Shown here piece after piece: positions 15,690 to 23,599 of a stretch of DNA of 36,538 bases. The stretch is from positions 1 through 36,538 of the forward strand of contig JAEKNU010000044.1 in assembly GCA_016838895.1 (NCBI GenBank), in the 5' to 3' direction. The stretch's first letter is position 1. Every line of letters begins with the position of its first letter. This DNA comes from Chloroflexota bacterium (GTDB taxonomy: Bacteria > Chloroflexota > Anaerolineae > Anaerolineales > Anaerolineaceae). Position numbers and translations under genes: made by a program. The notes beneath the pieces were generated by a model, which saw nothing but the letters and a program-made list of their open reading frames with translations, did not search any database and was not told where the DNA came from.

Positions 15690-16430
15690 ATGAAGGTATT
15701 AGGTATAGATATTGGATGTACATCCATAAAACACGGCATTGTCGATCTTGATCAGGGCATTGAAGTCAATGATTTTGACATGATCTTCATCTCTCAAAAC
15801 TCCAGAACTGAAAAATATCTGGACGCATTGAATTATCTTGTAGCAAATTCCGCTGATGTTCAGGCAATTGGTATCGGTTTCCCCAGTGTGGTTCGTCCAA
15901 GCGGCATTCTCAACACCAGCATTATGTTCAATGACATCTGGCAGGAGATACTCGCCACAACAAACAAACTCAATCTGCCTTGCTGGGCACTAAACGATGC
16001 CGATGCCGCTGGTGCAGCTGAAGTTTACCGCAATGACGCCAAAGATTTACGAAAAGGTGTAGCCATTGTAATCACCCTGGGCACCGGTATTGGTTCAGCA
16101 ATATACATTGATGGAAAACTTTTACCCAATACTGAATTAGGCATGTTGAACATGCAGGGCATGATGGCCGAACATTATACGGCTGCCTCTGTAAAAACTG
16201 CCCAAGCATTAACCACGCAGGAATGGGCAGGAAGATTGCAGGAGTACCTTTCGCTGGTTGAAACCCTCTTTACTCCGGACCATATTGTGCTGGGCGGAGG
16301 AATCAGCAATGAGTTTGAAATCTATAGTCCGCTATTACAAACTGAAGCCGTATTAATGCCGGCCTATTATCGTAACCAGGCTGGTGTCATCGGTGCCGCT
16401 CTCTATGCAGCCCAACAAAAAAATGATTAA
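15690..16430 (+). CDS. ROK-family kinase, polyphosphate-glucokinase-like
   Basis: A 246-residue sugar kinase of the ASKHA fold. The phosphate-1 loop VLGIDIGCTSIKHGIVD is at 3-19, the catalytic NDAD is at 102-105 (Asp105 as base), and LGTGIGSAIYIDGKLLPNTELG gives the phosphate-2 loop and the NTELG signature of polyphosphate/ATP glucokinases. The ROK zinc cluster (CxCGxxGCxE) is absent, as in that subgroup. It should phosphorylate glucose or a related hexose with polyphosphate or ATP. Start: ATG about 10 bases after AGGTAG. It follows the SIS gene with a 17-bp gap, so the two form an operon, and is closed by a terminator. Confidence 0.88.
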   Translation: MKVLGIDIGCTSIKHGIVDLDQGIEVNDFDMIFISQNSRTEKYLDALNYLVANSADVQAIGIGFPSVVRPSGILNTSIMFNDIWQEILATTNKLNLPCWALNDADAAGAAEVYRNDAKDLRKGVAIVITLGTGIGSAIYIDGKLLPNTELGMLNMQGMMAEHYTAASVKTAQALTTQEWAGRLQEYLSLVETLFTPDHIVLGGGISNEFEIYSPLLQTEAVLMPAYYRNQAGVIGAALYAAQQKND

Positions 16431-16467
16431 TCCGCTCAGACCCAGTTTTTGGTCATCTCCTTAGGAG

Positions 16468-16503
16468 GAATGAGGTTGGATTCAATCCGACCTCATTCTT
16501 TGT
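16468..16503 (+). terminator. rho-independent terminator after the ROK kinase
   Basis: A stem of about 14 bp (GAATGAGGTTGGAT/ATCCGACCTCATTC, one T-G pair) with a 3-nt loop is followed by TTTGTT. It separates the sugar genes from the histidine kinase. Confidence 0.85.
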
Positions 16504-16556
16504 TATGATTAGAGTATCAAGATTTATCAATAAAATTGGACGGAAAATAGCACAGA

Positions 16557-17939
16557 ATGAAAACCAATCACGATGAATATCTAAAATATAGCACCATCTT
16601 TGTCACTGCGATTGGGGTATTAATTTTATATGCCGGTATCTGGTCCTTGGATACCGATAGAATGGCCGATGCGCTGTTGGTCAGCTCAATGCGGCCAGCA
16701 CTTTGGATCGCCTGTATACTCTTCTTTATGGGCGTAATCATCAGCAATGTGCTCAGCCGTAAATCACTCACTTTTGCCAGTTGGGCATTGTGCATCTCTG
16801 TTACTTTGGGGATTTTTATTTTCCTCCTCAGCTTACCAACACCCTTTGCGATTTTGGCATTTCTATTTCCTGTTTTTTTAGCGGCGTTTATTCTAAATTG
16901 GAAACATGTTCTTGCCCTGATTGGTATGGTGTTTGGTTTATCCATTTATTTAAACTTTTTTCGCACAATCCCCCATGAAACTGAACTCGAAAAATGGCTG
17001 CCTATTTTCATCCTGCTCTTTGTGGCTACCTTTTTGGTGATCATTACCTCCCAGTTGTATGCCAACTTACAATGGTTTGAACAAAATTACGTTTCAGTAC
17101 ATAAAAGTGAACAGATCATTCGTGATAATGAAGCGGAATTAAAACGTCTGCTTTCCCATATGAAGGAGTACCAGAAGTACCTGCGTGAAACCAATGTGCT
17201 GTTGATCAAAACCAGTGATGAAGCCGAAAGAGCCCGTCAGGTTAAACAGTTTTTTGTACAGAATGTCAGTCATGAATTACGCACCCCACTTAACCTGATT
17301 ATCGGCTTTTCAGAAACGATGATCAACGCCCCGGAAAACTATGGCGAAGTAAAGTGGACAGAAGAACTGAATGGGGATATCGAATGTATTTATCAGAACA
17401 GCCAGCACCTGAAAGACCTGATTGATGATGTACTCGATTTAGCCACCCTTGAAAGCCAGAAATACGAAATCACTCCCCAGGATATTGATATCCATTCCGT
17501 CATTCGTGAAGTGATTTTAATCAATGAAGATTCTTATCGTGCCAAAGGACTCATTCTTGAAAGCGATTTAGCAGATCAGGCATTAATGGTCTACGCCGAC
17601 CCGGTACGTACCAAACAGATAATCATCAATTTACTTTCCAACGCCCTCAAATATACCAGTAGCGGCGGCGTGGTGGTCACCAGTCAGGTTGTGGAACAAA
17701 TGGCTTTTATCTCGGTCGTGGATACCGGCAAAGGCATCCCCCAGGAAGACCTGGACAAAGTTTTTGAAGTCTTTTATCAAGTGGATAAATCCAATAACCG
17801 CGAAGACAGCGGTACTGGCTTAGGGCTTTCCATATCCAAACAATTGGTTGAATTACATGGGGGAGAAATCAATGTTACAAGCACATTCGGTGAAGGCACT
17901 ATGGTACGCTTCAGTTTGCCTTTGAGCTCAAAAGTATAA
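16557..17939 (+). CDS. membrane sensor histidine kinase
   Basis: A 460-residue kinase. About six transmembrane helices lie in residues 12-170 with very short loops, then a coiled-coil linker (180-230), a HisKA dimerisation domain with phosphoaccepting His239 in VSHELRTPLN, and a complete HATPase: N box (NLLSNALKYT), DTGKGIP, and GTGLGLSISK. With no extracytoplasmic domain, it probably senses something in the membrane or via it. A dedicated response regulator is not adjacent; the receiver protein at 13152 upstream on the same strand is the best candidate partner. It is downstream of the sugar-kinase terminator, so it likely has its own promoter. Ribosome site weak (GGACGGA about 15 bases before ATG). 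Confidence 0.93.
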   Translation: MKTNHDEYLKYSTIFVTAIGVLILYAGIWSLDTDRMADALLVSSMRPALWIACILFFMGVIISNVLSRKSLTFASWALCISVTLGIFIFLLSLPTPFAILAFLFPVFLAAFILNWKHVLALIGMVFGLSIYLNFFRTIPHETELEKWLPIFILLFVATFLVIITSQLYANLQWFEQNYVSVHKSEQIIRDNEAELKRLLSHMKEYQKYLRETNVLLIKTSDEAERARQVKQFFVQNVSHELRTPLNLIIGFSETMINAPENYGEVKWTEELNGDIECIYQNSQHLKDLIDDVLDLATLESQKYEITPQDIDIHSVIREVILINEDSYRAKGLILESDLADQALMVYADPVRTKQIIINLLSNALKYTSSGGVVVTSQVVEQMAFISVVDTGKGIPQEDLDKVFEVFYQVDKSNNREDSGTGLGLSISKQLVELHGGEINVTSTFGEGTMVRFSLPLSSKV

Positions 17940-18022
17940 CTGGAATAGCAGAAGTTTTTTTAGGTTTCCTAGCACTCAGCTATCAAATTTTTGTAAAAAT
18001 TTATATTTTGCAAAACCATGGG

Positions 18023-19747
18023 TTACGCTAATAGTATCTGAATTCCCAATTTTGAAATATCAAGCCTTGTACTTGGTGGTAGAGCATCATCTGTAACCAA
18101 TTTCTGCGCTGCAGTAAGTGGGGCAACCTGAATACCCACCTCATCATTGAATACAGTATGATCGGCTAGTAAAATGACTTCACGAGCCATATGGATCATG
18201 GCTTGCTTGACGGTCACCTCAGAAATAGTGTGATGGTACATGCCAAAATCAGGTGTGATGCCACTCACCATCAGGAACAATTTGTCTGCACGCAATTCTT
18301 TAAGAGCACCCTCAGCCGTTGGTCCGACCAACATTTGCGTACTATAGCGCACTGCACCACCAGTTGTGATCAAAAGCATGTCCGGTGTATGGTTGAGAAT
18401 ATCAAACACCACCATGGAATTGGTAATCACTGTGATGCCCTTCTTTTGTTTTAATTGTTCTGCCAGGTATTGTGCAATTTGCCCACCATCAACCGCCACT
18501 ACATCGCCTGGTTCAACCAGGTTTGCTGCTTTTATGGCAATTTGACGCCGTCGAAAATCTACCTCATCACGCACATTCTGATCCGCATCAATTACTTGTA
18601 AACCAATCCCATATTTCCCTGCATAGTCCTTCAATAAAGTAGTCAGGTTTTTATACCATTCATGCTCAATAAATGGCACAATCAGGCCGATTTGTTTTGG
18701 CATATTGGCTACTGATTGAGGTGTTTCACTTTCAATATTAATAGGGATATTCAAAGTATCATGAACTGTTTTCCAGTTCAACTCCCAATCATCATCCTTT
18801 TTTGTATAATATTCCGGCAGAGATTCCTGTGTTAAGATCACATGAGGTGTGATATATTTTTTGGGTTGTTCCAGATGGTTATTGGCTTTGATGGCTGCTT
18901 CAATACAAGTTAAACTGACAATTTCAGGAAACATCGCCAATCCTGCCTTACAATAACTATTTTCGCTCATCAAGGCATTCTTTAACGTTTTGCCTTCCAA
19001 GCCAAAGGTTATAACAGTCATATTTGCAGGGTTAATATTTAAATCACGGCAGGCATTAATCGCTGCCCAGGCAGTGATATCGTTGATAGCAAATATCAAA
19101 TTGATATGTGGGTAAACCGTTAATGCATCCAGAGATAATTGATAGGCTGTAGCATATCGCGATTGTGAATTAATGGAAAGAACGACCTCATTAGAAAGGC
19201 TGGTGACATTCAAACCAACTACAAAACCACGGCTGCGTAACTGGGTGTTTGGCTTGTCAAAAGTTAAATCCAGTAAATTTATTTTCTTCACGCCCTGGCG
19301 TTGTAGATAATTACCTGCCCAACTTCCCAAATCAAAACCAGCCTGATAGTTGTCAACATTTACAACAGTACACTGGTTTGGCATTTCAATTGATTCAGCA
19401 ATAATTGGTATATGTTTCTTAGAAGCTCGATCAACTAAGATATTATCATAATAAGGATTTACAGAAGTTCCAATTAATACATCCACCTGATCGACCAGTA
19501 ACACCTCTTTACGTTTTTCCAATGGAACATCAACTGGATTTTCAATAGAGACTTGTGCATGGTCATTTTGAATAGATACTGCGCCACCATAGGTGCGCAT
19601 AATACGTCCCTGCTTTTGTAATTCATTCAAATCGCGACGAATTGTCATCTCAGAAACATCACAGAGCTCACTGATTTCATTTACAGTGAGAAAGCTGTGT
19701 TGATTTACTATAGCAACGATGCGATCAAGGCGTGCATTATTTTTCAC
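18023..19747 (-). CDS. DeoR-type HTH fused to a periplasmic-binding-like sensor and a DeoR C-terminal sugar-phosphate domain
   Basis: A 574-residue transcription regulator in three parts. Residues 1-57 are a DeoR helix-turn-helix (RLDRIVAIVNQHSFLTVNEI, SEMTIRRDLNELQKQGRIMRTYGGAV). Residues about 82-310 are a type I periplasmic-binding/LacI-like domain (VDVLIGTSVNPYYDNILV ... VITFGLEGKTLKN). Residues 349 to about 390 (KQIGLIVPFIEHEWYKNLTTLLKDYA) look like the first strand and helix of a second such domain. The rest is the DeoR C-terminal sensor (VEPGDVVAVDGG ... LFLMVSGITPDFGMYH). An ordinary DeoR protein is about 250 residues. It starts at GTG with AAGGA seven bases before. It is divergent from the CUT2 operon and probably represses it and itself. 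Confidence 0.9.
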   Translation of the reverse strand: MKNNARLDRIVAIVNQHSFLTVNEISELCDVSEMTIRRDLNELQKQGRIMRTYGGAVSIQNDHAQVSIENPVDVPLEKRKEVLLVDQVDVLIGTSVNPYYDNILVDRASKKHIPIIAESIEMPNQCTVVNVDNYQAGFDLGSWAGNYLQRQGVKKINLLDLTFDKPNTQLRSRGFVVGLNVTSLSNEVVLSINSQSRYATAYQLSLDALTVYPHINLIFAINDITAWAAINACRDLNINPANMTVITFGLEGKTLKNALMSENSYCKAGLAMFPEIVSLTCIEAAIKANNHLEQPKKYITPHVILTQESLPEYYTKKDDDWELNWKTVHDTLNIPINIESETPQSVANMPKQIGLIVPFIEHEWYKNLTTLLKDYAGKYGIGLQVIDADQNVRDEVDFRRRQIAIKAANLVEPGDVVAVDGGQIAQYLAEQLKQKKGITVITNSMVVFDILNHTPDMLLITTGGAVRYSTQMLVGPTAEGALKELRADKLFLMVSGITPDFGMYHHTISEVTVKQAMIHMAREVILLADHTVFNDEVGIQVAPLTAAQKLVTDDALPPSTRLDISKLGIQILLA

Positions 19748-19785
19748 GATTTTTCCTTTATTAATTACAAAGTACGAACATGCTC

Positions 19786-19813
19786 ATTATACCGGATAAT
19801 TGTTAAAAGTCAA
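19786..19813 (-). promoter_or_regulatory. promoter of the DeoR-fusion regulator
   Basis: On the minus strand TTGACT (19813-19808) and a perfect TATAAT (19791-19786) are 16 bp apart. Immediately downstream, over the probable start site, is ATGTTCG (minus strand, 19781-19775), half of the palindrome seen in the divergent promoter, consistent with autoregulation. Confidence 0.72.
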
Positions 19814-19844
19814 TCATAGTTATGGTTATAGTCAAACTATTGTG

Positions 19845-19895
19845 TTGACTTTAATTTTTTTTTTTTTTTTTGTGCTATTATGAACATTATGTTCA
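19845..19895 (+). promoter_or_regulatory. CUT2 operon promoter region with T17 tract and DeoR-type operator
   Basis: TTGACT (19845-19850) and TATTAT (19876-19881) are 25 bp apart, and the spacer contains an uninterrupted run of 17 T (19855-19871). The palindrome TGAACATTATGTTCA (19881-19895, 7-bp arms around one base) overlaps the -10 end. GAACAT/ATGTTC resembles GlpR-type DeoR-family half-sites. The rest of the 328-bp intergenic region is a leader of about 180 nt without an obvious gene; the ribosome site CAGGAGA lies before ATG 20076. Confidence 0.6.
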
Positions 19896-20075
19896 GGGTG
19901 GATCAATTAATGTTTGTGTTTTGCTCATTTATTGTTGATTATTAAAGCGCTATTGGTAAATTATGTGCGATGTTTTTCATATACAACCAAATAAAGGACT
20001 GAGTCAACAAAAACCAAAACGGAGTACTACATATTAAATTGTACTCGATATAGTTCATCCAAACAGGAGAAGACA

Positions 20076-22016
20076 ATGAGAAAAAAACAAATTTTTACCA
20101 TCACAAGCTTTATGATCATTTTCACCATGTTACTAACGGGTTGCGGCCTAACTGCAGACCCAGCCAGCGACAGTGGTTCCACTGATTCGGAACTAACTAT
20201 CGCTGGTGTCGTATTTCAGGATGATCAATTCATGAAAAGTATGGTTCAGGGTTATGTAGACGCAGGTGCCGAATATGGTATCAAAATCCTCACGGCCAAT
20301 ACTAACAATGACCAGGCCAAAGAAGCCGAATTGATTCAGACCTATATTGCCCAGGGTGTCAGTGGTATTGCCATCGCACCCTTAAGTCCGGATGCCTCCA
20401 TTGCGAACCTGCAAGAAGCAGCAACACAAGGCATCCAAGTCGCCGTTACCAATATTAATCTAGGTAACGTAGATTTTCTGGCCGGTGGTTACACCTCCGA
20501 TGACAAAACCAATGGTATGCTGGTTGGTGTAAATGCAGCTGCATTTATAGCCGATAACATAACTGGTGATGTCAATGTAGCCCGCGTCGACTTCGACCAT
20601 CAACTCCCCGATCAATCGAAAGCTCGTTGGAGTGGTTTCTATGAAGGTTTAGATGATGCCGGTACAACGTATACTGAAGTTGCAGCTGTTAGCGCCAATT
20701 TACAGGACGATGCCCTCGCCAAAGTCAGTGACATGCTTACCGCTCATCCCGAAATCAATGTGATTTGGGCCTGTAATGATGGCGGTACCATTGGTGCAGC
20801 TATGGCTGTTCAACAAGCTGGCCTGGCTGGCAAAGTGTTCGTCTTTGGTTATGATGGCGGCGATCAACAGACTAGCATGATCCTCAGCGACAACAACATT
20901 CTCATCGCAGTTGTAGCCCAGGACCCATACGGTCAGGGTTATGCAGCCGTGGAATCTTTGGCCCTCACCCTGCTCGGAAAAGATAACCCCGACAAAGGCA
21001 AAACGACCATTGTTCCAGGAACTTATTTAACCTCCACTGACCCCGATGCAGTAAATACTTGGCGTGTTGCAAATGGCATGGAAGCAATTGTAAGTTCTGC
21101 TCCCACTGCTGCCGAAGTAGATTTGACCATTGCTGGTGTCGTATTCCAGGATGATCAATTCATGAAAAGCATGGTCGAAGGTTTTGAAGCCGCTGGTGAA
21201 AAATATGGCATCAAAATCCTCTCTGCCAACACCAATAACGATCAGGCCAAAGAAGCTGAATTGATTCAGACCTACATTGCCCAGGGCGTAAACGGTATTG
21301 CCATTGCTCCATTAAGCCCGGATGCCTCCATCGCAAACTTGAAGGAAGCCTCAGACCAGGGTATCCAGGTTGCAGTGACCAACATCAATCTGGGTAACGT
21401 TGACTTTCTGGCCGGTGGTTACACTTCAGACGATGCCACAAACGGTAAACTAGTCGGCACAAATGCAGCTGCATTTATAGCCGATAACATAACCGGTGAT
21501 GTCAATGTAGCCCGCGTCGACTTCGACCATCAACTCCCCGATCAATCGAAAGCTCGTTGGAGTGGTTTCTATGAAGGTTTAGATGATGCCGGTACAACGT
21601 ATACTGAAGTTGCAGCTGTTAGCGCCAATTTACAGGACGATGCCCTCGCCAAAGTCAGTGACATGCTTACCGCTCATCCCGAAATCAATGTGATTTGGGC
21701 CTGTAATGATGGCGGTACCATTGGTGCAGCTATGGCTGTTCAACAAGCTGGCCTGGCTGGCAAAGTGTTCGTCTTTGGTTATGATGGCGGCGATCAACAG
21801 ACTAGCATGATCCTCAGCGACAACAACATTCTCATCGCAGTTGTAGCCCAGGACCCATACGGTCAGGGTTATGCAGCCGTGGAATCCTTGGCCCTCACCC
21901 TGCTCGGAAAAGATAACCCCGACAAAGGCAAAACGACCATTGTTCCAGGAACCTATTTGACCTCCACCGATCCTGCAGGTGTACAAGCTTGGCGTACAGC
22001 TAACGGCTTAGATTAA
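20076..22016 (+). CDS. lipoprotein with two tandem sugar-binding (RbsB-like) domains
   Basis: A 646-residue receptor. The lipoprotein signal ends LLTGC with Cys23, then a short Ser/Asp linker. Domain 1 (about 39-340) and domain 2 (about 350-646) are both type I periplasmic-binding proteins of the ribose/galactose class. Each contains GVVFQDDQFMKSMV, TNNDQAKEAELIQTYIAQGV, PLSPDASIANL, VTNINLGNVDFLAGGYTSDD, VARVDFDHQLPDQSKARWSG and FVFGYDGGDQQ. Family members are normally a single domain of about 320 residues. Both domains keep the same likely ligand residues, so they probably bind the same sugar. The C-terminal lobes are nearly identical in DNA, the N-terminal lobes less so. It is followed by an ATPase and one permease, the rest of a CUT2 importer. 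Confidence 0.95.
   Translation: MRKKQIFTITSFMIIFTMLLTGCGLTADPASDSGSTDSELTIAGVVFQDDQFMKSMVQGYVDAGAEYGIKILTANTNNDQAKEAELIQTYIAQGVSGIAIAPLSPDASIANLQEAATQGIQVAVTNINLGNVDFLAGGYTSDDKTNGMLVGVNAAAFIADNITGDVNVARVDFDHQLPDQSKARWSGFYEGLDDAGTTYTEVAAVSANLQDDALAKVSDMLTAHPEINVIWACNDGGTIGAAMAVQQAGLAGKVFVFGYDGGDQQTSMILSDNNILIAVVAQDPYGQGYAAVESLALTLLGKDNPDKGKTTIVPGTYLTSTDPDAVNTWRVANGMEAIVSSAPTAAEVDLTIAGVVFQDDQFMKSMVEGFEAAGEKYGIKILSANTNNDQAKEAELIQTYIAQGVNGIAIAPLSPDASIANLKEASDQGIQVAVTNINLGNVDFLAGGYTSDDATNGKLVGTNAAAFIADNITGDVNVARVDFDHQLPDQSKARWSGFYEGLDDAGTTYTEVAAVSANLQDDALAKVSDMLTAHPEINVIWACNDGGTIGAAMAVQQAGLAGKVFVFGYDGGDQQTSMILSDNNILIAVVAQDPYGQGYAAVESLALTLLGKDNPDKGKTTIVPGTYLTSTDPAGVQAWRTANGLD
20531..21022 (+). repeat. 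intragenic direct repeat, copy 1
   Basis: This 492-bp stretch recurs at 21461-21952 with an offset of exactly 930 bp (310 codons). By eye there are two differences (AACTGG/AACCGG near 20564 and TCTTT/TCCTT near 20956). Sequence outside the block is clearly more diverged at third codon positions although the protein is conserved. Confidence 0.93.
21461..21952 (+). repeat. intragenic direct repeat, copy 2
   Basis: This is the second copy of the 492-bp block, covering the C-terminal lobe of binding domain 2. The abrupt change from near identity to divergence at both ends suggests recent gene conversion between the two halves rather than a recent duplication of the whole domain. Confidence 0.93.
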
Positions 22017-22046
22017 TTCACGTGTAAAATAGATTTTAATTGATGG

Positions 22047-22082
22047 GAACGGGGAGATGCCGTAAAGGCATTCTCCCCGTTC
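22047..22082. repeat. intercistronic hairpin between tandem binding protein and ATPase
   Basis: GAACGGGGAGA pairs with TCTCCCCGTTC (11 bp), then after one bulged base TGCC pairs with GGCA around GTAAA. It is a very stable hairpin without a T-tract, at the same relative place as the hairpin in the CUT1 operon. It is probably an mRNA-stabilising or partial-termination element that favours binding-protein expression. Confidence 0.8.
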
Positions 22083-22107
22083 TGATACAGAATTTTGAGG
22101 TAACCAG

Positions 22108-23595
22108 ATGAGTATTCTCGAAATAAGAACAGAGCATATCACAAAAGATTATCCTGGCACCCGTGCTCTCGATGACGTAAGTATCCGTTTTGATAGTGGA
22201 CGAGTGCATGCTCTGGTAGGAAAAAATGGATCAGGAAAATCAACCCTTGTCAAAATCCTGGCTGGCGCCATCAAACCCACAAACGGAAATATCTACCTAA
22301 ACGAAGAGAATCTCCATTTTAATTTCACCTCGGATGCCTATGAAAAAGGAATTGTCACTGTATACCAGGAAATGAGCCTGGTGCCGGGATTATCAGTCGC
22401 AGAAAATATATTTTTAGGTCGTTTACCCAAAAAGAACATCATCATCGATTGGTCTGCAGCCTATCAATCCGCTAGCTCATTACTGCATAAAATGAAAGCC
22501 GATATCGATCCGCATGAGCAAGTTTCGCGATTAAGTATGTGGCAAATGCAGGTTGTTGAAATTACAAAAGCACTGAGTTTTAATCCAAAAGTCATTATGC
22601 TTGATGAACCCACATCAGCATTAGCTCAAAGTGAAGTAGAAAATTTGTTTGAAGCAATACGTGCCTTGCGTGACCAGGGTGTTATTGTTATTTATATTTC
22701 GCACAAATTACAGGAGTTACCGCAAATTGCAGATACAGTCTCTGCATTACGAGATGGGCAGTATGTCGGGACAGTGCAAATGAAGGATGTCTCGCAAAAA
22801 GAAATTCTCGATATGATGTTCGGTGAAGTCAAAATCAAAAATCGCCCCACTGATGTTCAGATTCTGGAAGAATCTATAATGGAAGTTAGGGGATTATCTC
22901 ACAAGGCTTTTTATAAAGATATCAATTTCAATCTTAAAAAGGGTGAAGTACTTGGTATTGCGGGTATGTTGGGTTCCGGTAGAACGGAATTATTACGCGG
23001 TATTTTTGGCGCAGATCCATTTGATAAAGGTGAAATCGAAATTGAAGGAAAAATTTTTAAATCTACCGATCCTATCAAAATGGTTAAAGCCGGTATGGGT
23101 TTAACCCCTGAAAATCGAAAATTGGAAGGCTTAATTCTGATTCACTCAGTACGTGATAACCTGTGTTACGCCAGCATGAAAATGACTGCTAACGGATGGT
23201 TGGAAAACAAAAGCAAACGCGATATCTTTGCCGGAAAACAAGTTGAAGAACTGGAAATTGCAGTAAGTAACATCGACTCACGCTGTGAATCTTTATCAGG
23301 CGGTAATCAGCAAAAAGTAGTCGTGGGAAACTGGTTAAACACCAGCCCAAAAATCATGCTGTATGATGAACCTTCACGGGGCATTGATGTAAACGCCAAA
23401 CAGCAAATCTTCGAGATCATGTGGCAACAAGCCCGCAAAGGTGTTTCTACCATATTTGTTTCTACCGAACTGGAAGAACTTTTGGAAGTCTGTCACCGCA
23501 TATTGATCATGCGCCAGGGACAGATTGTAGACGAGGTAAACCCGGATACGATGAATGTAGCTGATCTTTATGAATTGTGCATGAGAGGAGAATAG
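22108..23595 (+). CDS. sugar ABC transporter ATPase, RbsA/MglA-like (CUT2)
   Basis: A 495-residue protein with two fused ABC domains. The first has Walker A GKNGSGKST (38-46), a signature reading LSMWQMQ in place of LSGGQ, and Walker B VIMLDEPTSAL. The second has a degenerate Walker A (GMLGSGRTEL), a canonical LSGGNQQK signature and IMLYDEPSRGID. This asymmetry is usual for CUT2 ATPases, where only one site hydrolyses ATP fully. It powers import of the sugar captured by the tandem lipoprotein. ATG has GAGG eight bases before it; the stop lies 4 bp before the permease start. It is part of the CUT2 operon. Confidence 0.96.
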   Translation: MSILEIRTEHITKDYPGTRALDDVSIRFDSGRVHALVGKNGSGKSTLVKILAGAIKPTNGNIYLNEENLHFNFTSDAYEKGIVTVYQEMSLVPGLSVAENIFLGRLPKKNIIIDWSAAYQSASSLLHKMKADIDPHEQVSRLSMWQMQVVEITKALSFNPKVIMLDEPTSALAQSEVENLFEAIRALRDQGVIVIYISHKLQELPQIADTVSALRDGQYVGTVQMKDVSQKEILDMMFGEVKIKNRPTDVQILEESIMEVRGLSHKAFYKDINFNLKKGEVLGIAGMLGSGRTELLRGIFGADPFDKGEIEIEGKIFKSTDPIKMVKAGMGLTPENRKLEGLILIHSVRDNLCYASMKMTANGWLENKSKRDIFAGKQVEELEIAVSNIDSRCESLSGGNQQKVVVGNWLNTSPKIMLYDEPSRGIDVNAKQQIFEIMWQQARKGVSTIFVSTELEELLEVCHRILIMRQGQIVDEVNPDTMNVADLYELCMRGE

Positions 23596-23599
23596 TCAT

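Noticed and set aside
17985..18002. AAATTTTT-GT-AAAAATTT palindrome between the histidine kinase and the DeoR-fusion gene
   Set aside because: All A/T and too weak to act as a terminator; likely a compositional effect.
20076..22016. Tandem receptor as a pure assembly artefact
   Set aside because: The N-terminal lobes of the two halves differ by many synonymous and several amino-acid changes, so the two domains are distinct; only the C-terminal block is nearly identical.
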